DNA of 64,000 nt from assembly GCA_031308135.1 (NCBI GenBank), contig JAHLJT010000631.1, positions 151,091,425 through 151,155,424 on the forward strand. The letters run 5' to 3'. Under the pieces are notes generated by a model. It did not search any database and was not told the origin of the DNA. It saw only the letters and a list, made by a program, of their open reading frames with translations. Shown piece after piece: positions 11,091-22,690 of the stretch. A program made the position numbers and the translations under genes. Numbering within the stretch: the stretch's first letter is position 1; each line of letters starts with the position of its first letter. The DNA comes from Acheta domesticus (Eukaryota > Arthropoda > Insecta > Orthoptera > Gryllidae).

Positions 11091-11969
11091 CGAAGCTCGA
11101 CTCGGGGGTGGCAGGCAGCGCAGCCTCCGCTGAGGAAGGACCTCCCCACGAAAGGATCGCCCTCACATTGAATGTGGGCATGTCGACTCACGCGACGGAT
11201 GATGAGAGAACTTTCCACACAAACGGAGCCTCATTAGAATGTTGGGAGAGTTTCTGACACTAACAGTTTACTGATTATGTACAACATACATTATGTTTCA
11301 TTTACAATAGACACAGGCCTACGTTAGTTTTTGTGCTGAGTATTTTTCAAACATTTACAAATGTTCATCAAAACCAGTTTCCTGCGCCTACTGAATCAGT
11401 AAATCGCTATATAAAACATTGTGAATTTAAAAAATCTCCCATCTTTTAAAAAAGAAAAAATATTTTTTAAGAATTTTAATAATCAAAATCAATATTGGCT
11501 ATTATACGAATGTATCACAAAAGAACACGTATGTACTAAATATTAGCTGGTGACGCGCTCGTAATCCCTAACCAGTCAATCAATCAATTGTGCAAAAACT
11601 TCTTACTGCTTTTTGTACTCATACGAGATTATTTATTCAGAATTTTTCAAAAAACAATTTCTTATTCCACTTATAATATTGTAATATTGAATCATTAATA
11701 AATTTAGTTGAAGTATATAAACGAAATGGATTAAAAGTTAAAAGTAAAAAAGGTTTTTTATTCATTATTCATGCGCATTCAGTTTTTATCCGCTGCGCTG
11801 TTCTGCTGCTGCGGTTCTATGAACACATATGTTCAGTGCTTGTGTTATAGTCTTTTTTGGGGCGAGAATTTTCCTAGATCATTAATTTAGCTATGCAAAA
11901 TTAAATTTATTTTTATGATGTTCTGAAACCTTAAAATCGTGTCCCATATGTAAAATGTTAAATGTGCAA
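11091..11969. other. AT-rich DNA, nothing recognised
   Basis: No supported feature after the GC-moderate stretch to about 11.25 kb. Confidence 0.4.
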
Positions 11970-12085
11970 AAAATTAATGCAGCGTTCCAGCATGGATTCG
12001 AATCACTTTCACTCTCCCTGAAAAGACAATTGCGGATGATCGCTATGATTGATGCTATTGATCAAGATGATCACTACCCACGTGT
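11970..12085 (-). mobile_element. Possible tRNA-like (SINE) remnant
   Basis: On the minus strand GATTCGAATCC at about 11995-12006 matches a Pol III B box. The A box is not convincing, and no second copy was found in the window. Confidence 0.25.
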
Positions 12086-12197
12086 TTGGAACTAAACAAA
12101 AAAATTAAATAAAAATTATTTTCAAAAAAAGTTTTGTTAAGGACATTGGCTTTAGCTGAGATTGATTTTGAAATCCTTTTACGAGGCTGTCACACAG

Positions 12198-12507
12198 ATT
12201 GATATAAAAGTTCAAAAAGATTTCGGACAGTCATATTTATAACATTAAAAACTTTTATTTATGGCAACGTTTCGAATGGTTGATGCACATTCATCTTCAG
12301 GCCAATACAGATATATACAAATTTCCTTTTTGTTCACTATTTCTTATGTGTACATTTTTATATTTTAGTTATTCGTATATATCTGTATTGGCCTGAAGAT
12401 GAATGTGCATCAACCATTCGAAACGTTCCCATAAATAAAAGTTTTCATTGTTATAAATATGACTGTCCAAAATCTTTTTGGATCTTTTTGAACTTTTATG
12501 AGATTGA
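12198..12507. mobile_element. Foldback of Penelope-like terminal sequence
   Basis: Two long arms, 12198-12318 and 12374-12507, are near-perfect reverse complements around a 55-base AT-rich spacer. Each arm contains CCTGAAGATGAATG...CATTCGAAACG: plus strand at 12392-12425, minus strand at 12268-12301. The order CUGANGA, a short stem (GAATG/CATTC) and GAAAC is that of a type I hammerhead ribozyme core, which is known from Penelope-like element terminal repeats. One extra base sits between core and stem. No Penelope reverse transcriptase is present. It could also be an unrelated foldback MITE. Confidence 0.65.
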
Positions 12508-12929
12508 TTTTCTCGGGAATATTTTTTGTAGTGCTATATTGGTTATGGGATCTAAATTTTCTCTTTTGAGAATAAAGCTTCACTTGTACCCCTTATTAAG
12601 AAAATACAGTATAGAAAAGAATGTAGAGAACTATGAAGTTTTTTTAACATTATATTATTCTGAAATATTGCATCTTTCATAAATATTTCAGACTTACAAG
12701 GGAACTGAGAGTATTGTGGTTATAAAAAATCTGTTATTTAAATGAAAGTGTGAAAATTCAGGATATTACAGCCCGAAAACTACTTTCGTATCAACTCATT
12801 TAGGTTTTGTAACAGACGGAAATTGTGTAATCAACTAGAGTGCGTTGAGATAGTACGGCAGAGTATGGCAATTGTCCAACTCAGTGTAATCTCCATCAAC
12901 TTTTAAATCGCCCAACAAGCGCCTTCTCC
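12508..12929. other. AT-rich DNA, nothing recognised
   Basis: A 64-codon frame starting in the foldback arm has no domain. Confidence 0.4.
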
Positions 12930-13275
12930 TCAGGCGATCGCTGTCTCGCTCCCCGATCTGTAGATTAAAGCAGTTTCTCCGAGCATTTCCCTTCTCCCCC
13001 TCCAACGCCACGTGGCAATACGCTGGCGTTCTGTTGGCTCTATGTAAACGCGGTCGAAAAGCGGTGAGAATTAGCTTCGGTCGCCTGCTCGTCTCGAATC
13101 GAACGCTGCCAAGTAATCGAGACGTCCTTCCCCCCTCCACGCTTCTCCCACCGGCTGCCGCTGCCGCGCTCTTGGAGATTTCCGCGCCGATTGGGGCTGC
13201 TCTGCGGTGCGGGCGGAGGCTGTCGGCCCAGGTGAAGCGAAGCGGAGAGGCTTCCACTTGCGAAGGCTCGGCTCC
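12930..13275. other. CpG-rich GC island 5
   Basis: A GC-rich island with many CpGs and alternating GC- and CT-rich segments. A 140-codon minus-strand frame and an 84-codon plus-strand frame overlap here. Neither shows a domain. Confidence 0.5.
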
Positions 13276-13688
13276 TCTCTTCTATTAACCCCGTTTTACA
13301 CGGGCCTTTTTAACATTTTCTGTGCAGATAATGGATACAAAAGGCACGTTTGCTTCTAAACGGTCGTTTTAGTATCAAAAGTGGATGCATCATTTTTAGT
13401 CGTTTCCTTCGGACGTCGCAAACAATGCTGGAGATAAACAGTGGTCCATTGCATTTATGGTAACAAATTAAGATTAGGTTTGGACTGAGCATGGAACGGA
13501 CCATCAATACAACACAGTATGCGTGAAACCATTTTACTAAACTCACCATACAAATCACTTAAAATGCAATTCAACATTTTATAACGCTGGATATACCGAC
13601 ACCGTTATTTGCAGCTCAGCACACGGGTGTGGAAGAACAGAATATTCGCCCAATTTCTGTTGCCATTATCATTGCCACGAAAGCTACA

Positions 13689-13788
13689 GAAATAGTATGC
13701 CCTACACGGACAATTTGTAATCTCTGACCTCAGAAAGAAATAGTATGCCCTACACGGACAATTTGTAATCTCTGACCTCAGAAAGAAA
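13689..13788. repeat. Exact 48-bp tandem duplication
   Basis: The unit starting GAAATAGTATGCCCTACACG at 13689 is repeated identically from 13737, followed by a short partial GAAA. Two identical copies in otherwise decayed DNA indicate a recent duplication. Confidence 0.95.
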
Positions 13789-15599
13789 GAGCGATCACCT
13801 CCAAGCTGTTATATTCAAATGCAATGAATGCCAACTTTGTCGAATAATTAAAAAAAGTTTTCATAATCACTAAATTACACTGAAATACAATTTGTACTCA
13901 CATAAAAATTAATATCACTCAAATTTGAGCTTAGTACTTTGTTAGTTGAAAGTAATATGGAATATACCCAGTACGAGAGGTAATGTGAGTTTAGTGGCGG
14001 TGTTGCGGAAACTGTTTACAAGACACACCACACAATAATGAAATGTTTATTTAATATTTCCAGGGATAAATACTTAGGGAAACTGCAAGAGTCATTTAAA
14101 TTGCCTAAAAATGTGAAATGTATTAAATAAGATTGTATTTATTAAGGTAGACACTAGCTACTCCCGAGGACGCGCCACTGGTTTCAACTCAAGGGTGATC
14201 CACGCCTCTCGTTCCCCAGCCAGCTCAAAGTTCCCCCAAAGAGCCTCGCGTGGGTTTAGTTTTCGTCAGTTTCGTTGCAAACCTTCTTGGTTATTTCAAA
14301 ACATGTCTCGAATTCTAATTAACACTAATTTTCACTCACGAGTGAGTGAGCTATTGCTTCGAACCTTTTCATTTTTAAGCCCTTAAGTACAGGAAGTCCT
14401 TCGACATTTCTGACTAACATGGAATATCTGTTTGACGTTAGGGAGCAAGTGATATTTTTAGTATATCAGTTTTAGCTCCATTTGCTGGTACTAAAGACTT
14501 ACTGCATTGTTCTTTTACAATATCTAAATGCGAAGTCCATAGTGGTATACATATTGCAAATAATTTACCCAATAACAAAGAGTATGAGTTTCTAATAGCT
14601 CCTTTTATGGTAAATAACTTGTAAATAAACTTAGGTAAACAACCTGTACTGTAGCATTTTATTAACCTACCGTATCTCAAGGGGTGAGCAAAGCATTCAT
14701 TTTCGAATTTCGCTAGTCATTACTCGGCTTTCAAGTACTCTAACGCTCTCTGGTTGCATCTAGCTGTTATATGAAGTAATGGCTTTGAAAGGAACTTGAT
14801 TATTGATTAATGCAGACGCTCAGTATGAGATAAAGTGTCATATGTGTGAGAGTGCGGAAGAAGTGAGCGACGTGCCTACCCTCGGCCTGCCATGGAAGTA
14901 CTTTTTCGTTACGAAATTTTATCATTAATTATTTATAAAATAAATAGATAAGCCTAGGACTTTCGAACATTATTTTTAATAGGATCTGTATAAAATGAAC
15001 CGCCCCGAGGAACGAATTGATCAATACGTAATTGATATAGATGAAAAAGTTTTGGATGTTCATTTACACGTAATGAAATATGTAACTGTTTTGGATCGTA
15101 TATGGGCCATTTTTTTTGTTCTACGAAAAAGTACAAGCAACATTTTTGACGTAGCCTGATTACAAAAGCCGTTTAAAGAGAATGACAGTAACTTTCGATT
15201 AATGTTTGTCCTTACGAGAGGAACACATTGAAAAAGTCCTTAGGACAAGATTTCCATCTATTAATGATTTGTAATAGTATTCTAATTAATACTTCATCCG
15301 AAGCAATTGACTGAAGGTAGGCTCGTCCTACCTTCGGTTTTATTGTTTCATTTAATCAATATTTTTCTTGTAAGGAAAGACCATTTTGTGATAAATTCTT
15401 AAGGCAATAAAGGACCCTTTTTACGCCGTTGCTTTTCTCGCAGAATAAACTTGGACATTTAACCCCTTTGCAAGTAAATTTGTGATTACGCGTTCCGGTC
15501 AGGTGGCATCTAATAAATAGAGGATCGTAACGGGGATTATACATGAAACGAGGCCATTAGTCCTTTTTTATTTGCGAAAGTAGCAATTCAGCTATCGCT
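13789..15599. other. AT-rich DNA, nothing recognised
   Basis: No supported genes. A GAGAGTGCGGAAGAAGTGAG stretch at about 14848-14867 resembles one at 58076, just upstream of the GC island there. Confidence 0.4.
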
Positions 15600-15865
15600 G
15601 CATAATACGCTAGCGCGCCGAGTGGACACAGCCCAAGGGGCGCCGCGCCGGGGCGCTGGCAGCGAGGAAGGAGGAATCACAGATGAGAGAGGTGGACGTG
15701 GCACTGAACGTTCATTAGAAGCGAGGAGGAAAACCGTGATGGAAAACCGTACATGGTGAGAAGGCGCAGAGGGAGGGAAGGGCATGGCAAGAGAGGAATT
15801 GGCTGAGAGGGAACGTGGAGTTGGTGTGAGGGGATGCGGCGACCGGACATGACGCCCGATAGGGC
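15600..15865. other. Moderate GC island 6
   Basis: GC-richer than its flanks, with GGGGCGCCGCGCCGGGGCGC near 15638-15657, then purine-rich sequence. No coding signature. Confidence 0.4.
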
Positions 15866-16734
15866 TCGCGTTGAGAGAAATACTCAGGCGTAAATACTTG
15901 CAACATCCGCTGCACGTTTGCGGAAATGGGAAAATACATCATGTGGCGCGCGTATCTCGGCCAGAATGAAATTGCTTTGTAAATGTAGGAACAAATTTTC
16001 AGGTGCGTTCCGAGAGAATTCTTTTCCACGCGTCCCTAGTGCTCTTCCATGAAAGTGCTTGTTGTTTATGAGCACATAATATTAGTGTTGTTACAGTTGC
16101 AGTCATTTTTTTCATGAGAGACGTTTACGTGCACTAAAAGCTCCTTTATTAATATGCTCTCCACAAAGGTGCTTTAGACTACGTACTGAATCTATTTGTA
16201 ATGGCTGTTGACCTATTTACGATATATCCATGTTCCCAATCATCAAACTAATATGGATTTTGGTGCAAGTACTTTATCATATTATATCGTAGTAAGCTTC
16301 TATTAATGATGTTCACGGAAAACATAGTCCAGTCAAATGGTGCTGAAAAAGGCCCGATTCATGACAATTTCGGGATGTTTTTTTCTGAACGGTTCTTTAT
16401 GTTTTTGAGGGTACTAAATTCCAATTTGATGTTTGCCATATCAAAAAAGGTCAACTTCACAAAGAAAATTGCAAAAAGCTCTAAACATTTCGCCCTTTTT
16501 AGTTTGTTTTGCTTATAGCTTCAAAACTATGTGTTCTATTGAAACAACTGTTATTTGCAAACGTAAAGTCGATACAATTTCCTACAAAATGCATGTATAA
16601 ATGTCAAATTTATGAAAAACTGTTTAGGCGCTAGAGCTCGCTGAATAATGGTTACTTTTTGGGCCTCTGGTCAAAACGGGAGAATAGCTCTTTCCAGCCA
16701 TCCTACCTCGCGGCGGCGGCGTTCTAGTTTCACT
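15866..16734. other. AT-rich DNA, nothing recognised
   Basis: No feature could be supported. Confidence 0.4.
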
Positions 16735-16948
16735 TCTTTTTTTATTTATGGTCGCTTCAACTAGTAGGTCATTAGCGACAACAATTGGGTGTAATGTTAT
16801 GGTATGAGGATGAAACGATATGCTAATGAGAGGGGATGGAAAGACGAACCTATACAACCATGCCCTAGGTGGGACTCGAACCCGCGTCTCCACGGTCCAA
16901 GACTAATACGGCCCTAATGACTTCGTGATCTCGGCCACGGGACCGACT
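16735..16948 (-). mobile_element. SINE-A, minus strand
   Basis: tRNA-derived head on the minus strand. The A box TGGCCGAGATC lies at 16937-16927 and the B box GGTTCGAGTCC at 16882-16872, with spacing typical of a Pol III promoter. The body then reads TTCATCCTCATACC, ATAACATTACACCCAATTG and GTCGCTAATGACCTA. It shares the order and wording of SINE-A copies at 35118-35317 and 61815-62000. Internal Pol III promoter plus an unrelated body defines a SINE. It is not a functional tRNA gene because the acceptor and anticodon arms do not pair convincingly. Confidence 0.82.
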
Positions 16949-17386
16949 CCAGTTTCACTTTATCATGCTAGAAGAATGCTGTTGTGAACAAATGATTGCC
17001 ACTGTTATATGATTAACATTCAGATATTCTTGAATCAATAGTGTCGTATTTGCTCGCGTGGAGTATCTGTGAATCCAAGCCTTAGGTAACCAAGGAGAGA
17101 TATAAGAAAATTATTACGACAGTACGTTATCTACAATACAATATAGTCATTAAAAATTTGTACCAACAATATGTTTTATCAATATATACCAAATTATATA
17201 TAACATTAAAAGTAACTCTAATTAGGAAATTTTTGGTATTAAACAAATACATTAAACCAGATAATTTTGTAGATGTTTGGCAATGCAATTTTCAGGTTAA
17301 ATACATTATCATTATGGAATGAAATGAAGGTGAGGGATCAGCGGAAAACACCGATTATACCCAATTGTGATGTATGGTCTGTGTTT

Positions 17387-17453
17387 TTTAAAAATGATAT
17401 TTTTGTTTTCTCAATTACAAATTTAAAAATGTAATTTTTGTTTTCTCAATAAT
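17387..17453. repeat. 35-bp imperfect tandem repeat, two units
   Basis: Units begin TTTAAAAATG and contain ATTTTTGTTTTCTCAAT. They start at 17387 and 17422. Confidence 0.8.
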
Positions 17454-18099
17454 AGTTATCTCAGACAATTAGTGACGTGGAAACCAAATATCTATTAGCC
17501 GATAATTACGTAATTGTCTAAGGAGAAAACAATGATAAATCGTAAACATATTGTTTTAAAATCTTTACCCCAGATTATGTAGAGATGGGCTACATTGACA
17601 TATCTGCATATACTCTGTCTCTTTCAGATGTAATATCTCATTTGACTGGACTAATATTTGTGACTCATATTTTAAATCTCGTGGAAATAAAACTATTTAT
17701 TTCCGAGGTAGTGGAGATGATTATTTTGAATAGAGCATTAGCACTGAGTTTAATTTTCTTTTAATGTTTGTCATTTAAGTGAATACTAAAACGGTAAGTC
17801 GGTCTGTCATGAAACACTTAGCGTTAATCAGATTAATTGATTGTTAAATCTCATTTTCCATGAATCATTAAGATGTGCCAAAGTGACATATTAGTAAGTC
17901 AAAAAAGCATGCATCATTTAAAAGAAGTTGAACCGGTCCTATTCAGGTGCAACAATATTTTCTGTCAAAATTTAAGCGACGTCGTTCTACCAGAGCCCGT
18001 TTCCACCAAGAGCCAACCAAGCCACTTACGCCGAATATTGAAAAATTCAGAATTAATGACTGGGCTTATGTGCCGACAAGACATGATCGCTTATACGGG
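17454..18099. other. AT-rich DNA, nothing recognised
   Basis: No supported feature. Confidence 0.4.
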
Positions 18100-18320
18100 G
18101 TTCGCGCCGTGTCATGGGGTGTGCATAAAACCCGCTGCCAGGCGGCGTGGGGCGGGGTGAATGGGGTGGGGGCGTGCGGCGTTCGCTTTTGCCACGCGGC
18201 ATCAGTGGGCGCGCCACGATCCGCAGCTGTCACCGCATCAACGCGACGTGACAAACGAGTCGCGGCGGCGCCCGGCGGCGTCCGCGCGGCGGATAATGGG
18301 ACGCCGAGTCACTGTATCCG
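18100..18320. other. CpG-rich GC island 7
   Basis: A GC-rich block with GGCGGCGTGGGGCGGGGTG near 18141 and GCGGCGGCGCCCGGCGG near 18261. Two plus-strand frames and one minus-strand frame overlap without any domain. Confidence 0.5.
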
Positions 18321-19969
18321 CAGCCAGAAGCTCTTGCCCACGAAACTCAGCATTTTACAGTAGAGGGCCACAATAGATTGGTAATACTCAAGAGTTTTCA
18401 TTGCACTGGAAGCACGCGTTTTGTAAAGTAATGAAAATACCTGACTTTTTGAAGATTTAAAATCATTATTTCCTACACTGGTGATTTTCGAAAACGTTTA
18501 TTCTGATTTGTCAAGTAAATTAAATGTTCAAGTATCAAAACTTGTGTAAACGTTCCACACTTTGTAAATCTTTGTTTTAGAAATGAAATGAAAATCATCT
18601 CCAAGTTGTGTAGGATCGGAGCCCCAGGAAACGGATACTGTGCTGTGCAGATTGCTTGTGCTCTTACTGAATCATATTACAAATATGTCTTTAATTTTTT
18701 TTCATTCTTCGCCTTCAGTCTGTCGGACACAATGATAAGAATAAAGTCCTATCCAGTAAAGTTAGTTGTGTATATACTTTTTCATTACTATCTTTACATT
18801 TAATAAATATTAAGAGTGACAACTACATAGGTGTTGCACTTGGTTTTAAAGTTGTTTCCAATTCCAGGATGTAAGAAAACTTTTATGGATGGTTGGAATT
18901 AAAACTAAAAGTTTTAATTATTATACTTTTTATTACTTATTATATTTTATTTACTTTGATGATATTCTTTTAAATTATTAAAGAAAAATGATATTTCTTT
19001 TAGTTGAAATCCCATCCAAATCGGATTAGCTGCTCCAGAGATTAGCTCGAAAAGACAAAAATGGCAAAAACTATTCTATCAAATTTTAAATTACATTTTA
19101 ATTATACGGAGGATTAGCTTATCAGAAAACACTGTATTCGAGGAAATACGCGAATATAAAACCGTTCCAAATATAAAAACCATTTTGCTAACGAGTTTGG
19201 GACTTAATGGTACATAACAATAACATAATGATATACTTGGTACTTAATGATACGTATAAGAATATTGCACATTAGACGAAATTATTTCAGTTATCTTATC
19301 TTCTTGCTTTTAAAGTTGTTATTATTTGTTCTAATACTAAATATGGAATAATTATCGCTAAAATGACTTAACACTTAACATGGAATAAAAAATTCTTGAA
19401 CAGTCCATACGTAAGGATTTCATTTAAACTTTGACCTTAATATTTACATTAAACCGGTTAAAATTCACATCTTCTGCGATTCCCGAAATTCCACCACGCA
19501 CACACAAAATTTGTTAATCATTGTCAAAAAAGGATGCTAGGAGGCAAATGAATTCGCCAAAATATTTGATCATCTTTTATATCTTAGTTCTAAAATAAAA
19601 CGTATTTGGTGGTACCATATTTCATGCTTTCGTTGAAGAGAGTCAAGCGCATGGATGTTCTAAGGCATGGAGCATGGAGTATAAGTGCATGGAAGTAATG
19701 GATGTTTTCAATGTCGGTTTCTTGCTAGTTAATGTGCATATTATATCATGATGGTTTTTCATGTTACGAAGTTATATAATGCTTCTAATATCTCTGAAGA
19801 GAAAGTAAATTTTAGAGATATCACTAATGACGTCATAAATTTATTAAAAATTCATTAGTTGTCATAAAAATAAAACTTTAACACATTAATTATAGCTCAT
19901 TTATTAGGAAGTAAAATAGTTACCTATGTATTTTTTTCAAATTTTAACCAAACTGAATAACAGTATTTT
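18321..19969. other. AT-rich DNA, nothing recognised
   Basis: A long AT-rich interval with no supported feature. Confidence 0.4.
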
Positions 19970-19989
19970 TCAACAAGCGTAGAATGATA

Positions 19990-20065
19990 GCTTTTATTCA
20001 CGAGTTGATGTTTGCGACACGAGCGACGTAGGAGCGAGTGTCCGAATTTCAACGAGTGAATAATA
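19990..20065. repeat. Imperfect palindrome
   Basis: AGCTTTTATTCACGAGTTGA at 19991 pairs with TCAACGAGTGAATAATAGCT near 20050-20069 across a GACACGAGC / GCGAGTGTC inner stem. The result is a hairpin-capable block. Confidence 0.6.
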
Positions 20066-20087
20066 GCTATTTACGCGAGTAGAAGAC

Positions 20088-20402
20088 TATACTTTCTCTA
20101 CGATTTTGAAATTGATGTTTTAAAAATATTTAATGGGCGCCTTAACCTCAACACCAACTCGCATACTGTTTCCTCGCTCACCTGTCTTACGACAGTTTCA
20201 ACCAGCCGCGACAGAGCACGCAGCGCCTCTGTAGGTGACTGTGAGAACCCTCTGTCGTGGTGTAATGATCTAAGACGAATGTGATTGGTCGACAGCCGTA
20301 CGAGAATAATATTCTCGCACGGCTTGTGGAATCGTCCTCATTACTGCATCCGATAACGTGCAGAAATGTATACATTCTGGAGTAGTCGTAGAGAAAATAA
20401 TG
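20088..20402. mobile_element. Candidate MITE with TIRs and inner hairpin
   Basis: CTTTCTCTACGA at about 20092 and its near-complement TCGTAGAGAAAA at about 20387 could be terminal inverted repeats of a 300-base element. Inside lies a near-perfect hairpin: GCCGTACGAGAA, a short turn, TTCTCGCACGGC, at 20294-20322. Superfamily unknown and target duplication not identified. Confidence 0.4.
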
Positions 20403-21133
20403 TTTTGGTGTAAGATCGAGATGAATATACATGGCTCAGGGTATGGACGTTACGTCAAACCAGAGTATAGTGTACTCGCCAACAGAATTGCTGAGTGCAA
20501 CTGCACAGCTTGACAGAAGTGCAATTATACGGCTCTTGACTTAGAGAACATAAAATTTGCTGTAGAATAACGGGCCTGCAAATATCATTAGAAGCCAAAT
20601 AAATTTTACTTGATACCGATGCGCACACCCAAATGTCAGCTTGTGTTAATGTCATACTTGTCAAAAAAGAGACCGAGTTGTTTTTGTTCATATATTATAG
20701 ACTGGCTCACTCCGGCTCGTAGTAATTGGCAGCTGACAGGCATTATTTATCTGTATATTCTTGTTTTTTAACAAAAAACTATGCTTCAAATTTCTGGAAT
20801 TTTCCGACGTGGAATTTACCGATGCGCATCATGTGTTAAATGTTACGAAAGAGCAAGACTAAGTAATTAAGTAAGTCAACGGGGTTTGTTAACTACCAGG
20901 TTAATCCAGAAGGGAAGTTTCCTTTGGTCAACAAATTTAAAACAGAATTTCATGGAAACACTTTATTGCAGCAGAAACAGTACATGTTTTTCGCAATCAC
21001 ACCAGAATTTAATCATTTGTCATAGAATGGGATCCACATTTGAATTCCTACGTCCGTCCTACAAGTCCGTCGTCTATAATCGATGCCAAGGTTTAAGTCA
21101 CCTACTAATCTGCGTCTCTGTGATAACCGTCAT
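20403..21133. other. AT-rich DNA, nothing recognised
   Basis: A 110-codon plus-strand frame from 20886 runs into the adjacent transposon end and has no domain. Confidence 0.35.
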
Positions 21134-21174
21134 CAGTGGTGGATTTTGGCATGGCACTGGCCCTTGGGTGGCAA
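21134..21174 (+). mobile_element. hAT-type terminus fragment
   Basis: CAGTGGTGGATTTTGG followed by GGCACTGGCCC resembles 'CAGTGGCGGATTTA...CACTGGCCC' termini often seen on hAT elements. A similar string is at 48093-48132. No element body is assignable. Confidence 0.3.
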
Positions 21175-21193
21175 AGTTTCTTTCATCCAAAAG

Positions 21194-21823
21194 TTTCCCT
21201 TCCAGCGTGCGCGCTTAAAATTTTGTGTTGTAAATTTTGCGTTGCGTGTAGTAAATTTTACATTACTCAATGACTCCTGAATAAAACAAAGAAATTGTAG
21301 AACAATTCAATTTTATGTCGCATTGTACTATCTAAGAATGCTACTTACTGCCAAAAAACATATCCGTTGATAATCATTCGTATTTATTATCGGAAAGCTC
21401 TTGTTCCAATCCAGGATCACGCTGATGCTCGGCTGTTTTCAATCCTGAGGCCACTGGCACTATCACTACCCAATACATGATCTTCCTCCCGATCAGACAG
21501 CTCTTGTAGAATATTCTGAATTTCATTCATATGAATTCTTTCTTAGGACATTTTACACAACATTTCGATTAGGCCAAATAATAAAATATTTTAGAACAAC
21601 AGCAAGCGCACAGCGTAATGTTTGCGTCACTACACACTCATGCCAAATGGAACGTTGCAAAAACCGAATATCGCGTGCAAGCTAAACTGCAAGAATGCAT
21701 CACCAAAAATAACTTCAAGGAATACCTAGAACGTAAAGCCTTTTCCAATAATGGGTTTACAGCAAATACAAAAAATATGCTATTATCGTAAAATTTACGT
21801 TCGCGCACCCGCTGGAAGGTTAA
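21194..21823 (-). mobile_element. Non-autonomous piggyBac element, copy 2
   Basis: The body is 21198-21819 (622 bases). It is collinear with the copy at 9.4 kb, with inverted ends CCTTCCAGCGTGCGC and GCGCACCCGCTGGAAGG. The right flank is TTAA (21820-21823); the left flank has decayed to TTTC. On the minus strand an ATG-containing region continues as MNEIQNILQELSDREEDHVL, in frame where copy 1 has lost a base. This supports a transposase N-terminus captured in the shared ancestor. Stops follow and the catalytic core is absent. Confidence 0.86.
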
Positions 21824-22096
21824 GTCGAAAAATCATTTATTGACAGGAATTACAATTGCTCGTGTTGATTCAGAAAGGTCATTTGGCATGCGAAGAACGA
21901 TATTGTGAATTTTTTTAAAAAAAATAATATAAACTCAATTTTTTAATATTATAGCTTTCGGCTCGTCTAAGCGCATCTTTTTTGTTACATAAACATGTTT
22001 ATTAAATTTCCGTAATTGAAGTAAACGATAAACAAAATATTTTATCATATACATTTTCTTAGCTAATTTTTACTTTAATTCGTCGTTTAACGGTTA
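21824..22096. other. AT-rich DNA, nothing recognised
   Basis: No feature between the two piggyBac-like signals. Confidence 0.4.
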
Positions 22097-22145
22097 ACCC
22101 ATTGCCGCCCAGCGTCCTCATTTGAGGACGCACATTTTCTGGTCA
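22093..22145 (+). mobile_element. Possible second piggyBac-family terminus
   Basis: TTAACCCATTGCCGCCCAGC starts with a TTAA and a CCC terminus as in many piggyBac elements. It is followed by the palindrome GCGTCCTCATTTGAGGACGC. No matching right end was found, so this would be a solo end or a truncated element. Confidence 0.4.
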
Positions 22146-22690
22146 ACTCAAATTTCCTTCGTTTGCAATACTTTGTGAATTTTATTTCTTCAGTAGATGC
22201 AGACATGCCAAACGAGTCATAAGCCCGTTTTCTCATTTCTGATTGCCAGACGTCGATTTAATCGCTGTAGCGTGGCACACTCCCGGCCGGTGTGTATTAA
22301 TTTTCTTAGCTAATTTTCACTTGTTTATGTATCAGTGTATTTTTTAATTGTTGTTCGAAAACTTCCATATTTGTATTTAAATGTTTTTAGTGATGTAGCT
22401 AATATATGCATTTACTTGAAAGTGATTTAGAAATAATTGGCTATTTATTCATTTTGTTTTGTTTATTATTGTTTACCACGTTTTCCTAGAGCCACAGAAA
22501 GATATTTAGATTTTTCATGTTTATTTTTTTAAATCAATTTATAAAAATATGAAAATAAGAATGCATTAACTGGCAATCACTTCAAAGCCAGTATGTCCTA
22601 TGTTATTTTAAATAACTTAGTTTGCGAATTAACTCGAAGAAACGAAGCTTACAAGAAAATCAGTGGAAATTTCTTCTTAATTTTAGAGTT
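22146..22690. other. AT-rich DNA, nothing recognised
   Basis: No supported feature. Confidence 0.4.

Noticed and set aside
12835..13257. 140-codon minus-strand frame
   Set aside because: It lies in a GC island with an overlapping plus-strand frame. No domain.
13284..13310. TTAACCCCGTTTTACACGGG as another piggyBac end
   Set aside because: No matching opposite end or second copy was found. A single TTAA with C-rich text is too weak.
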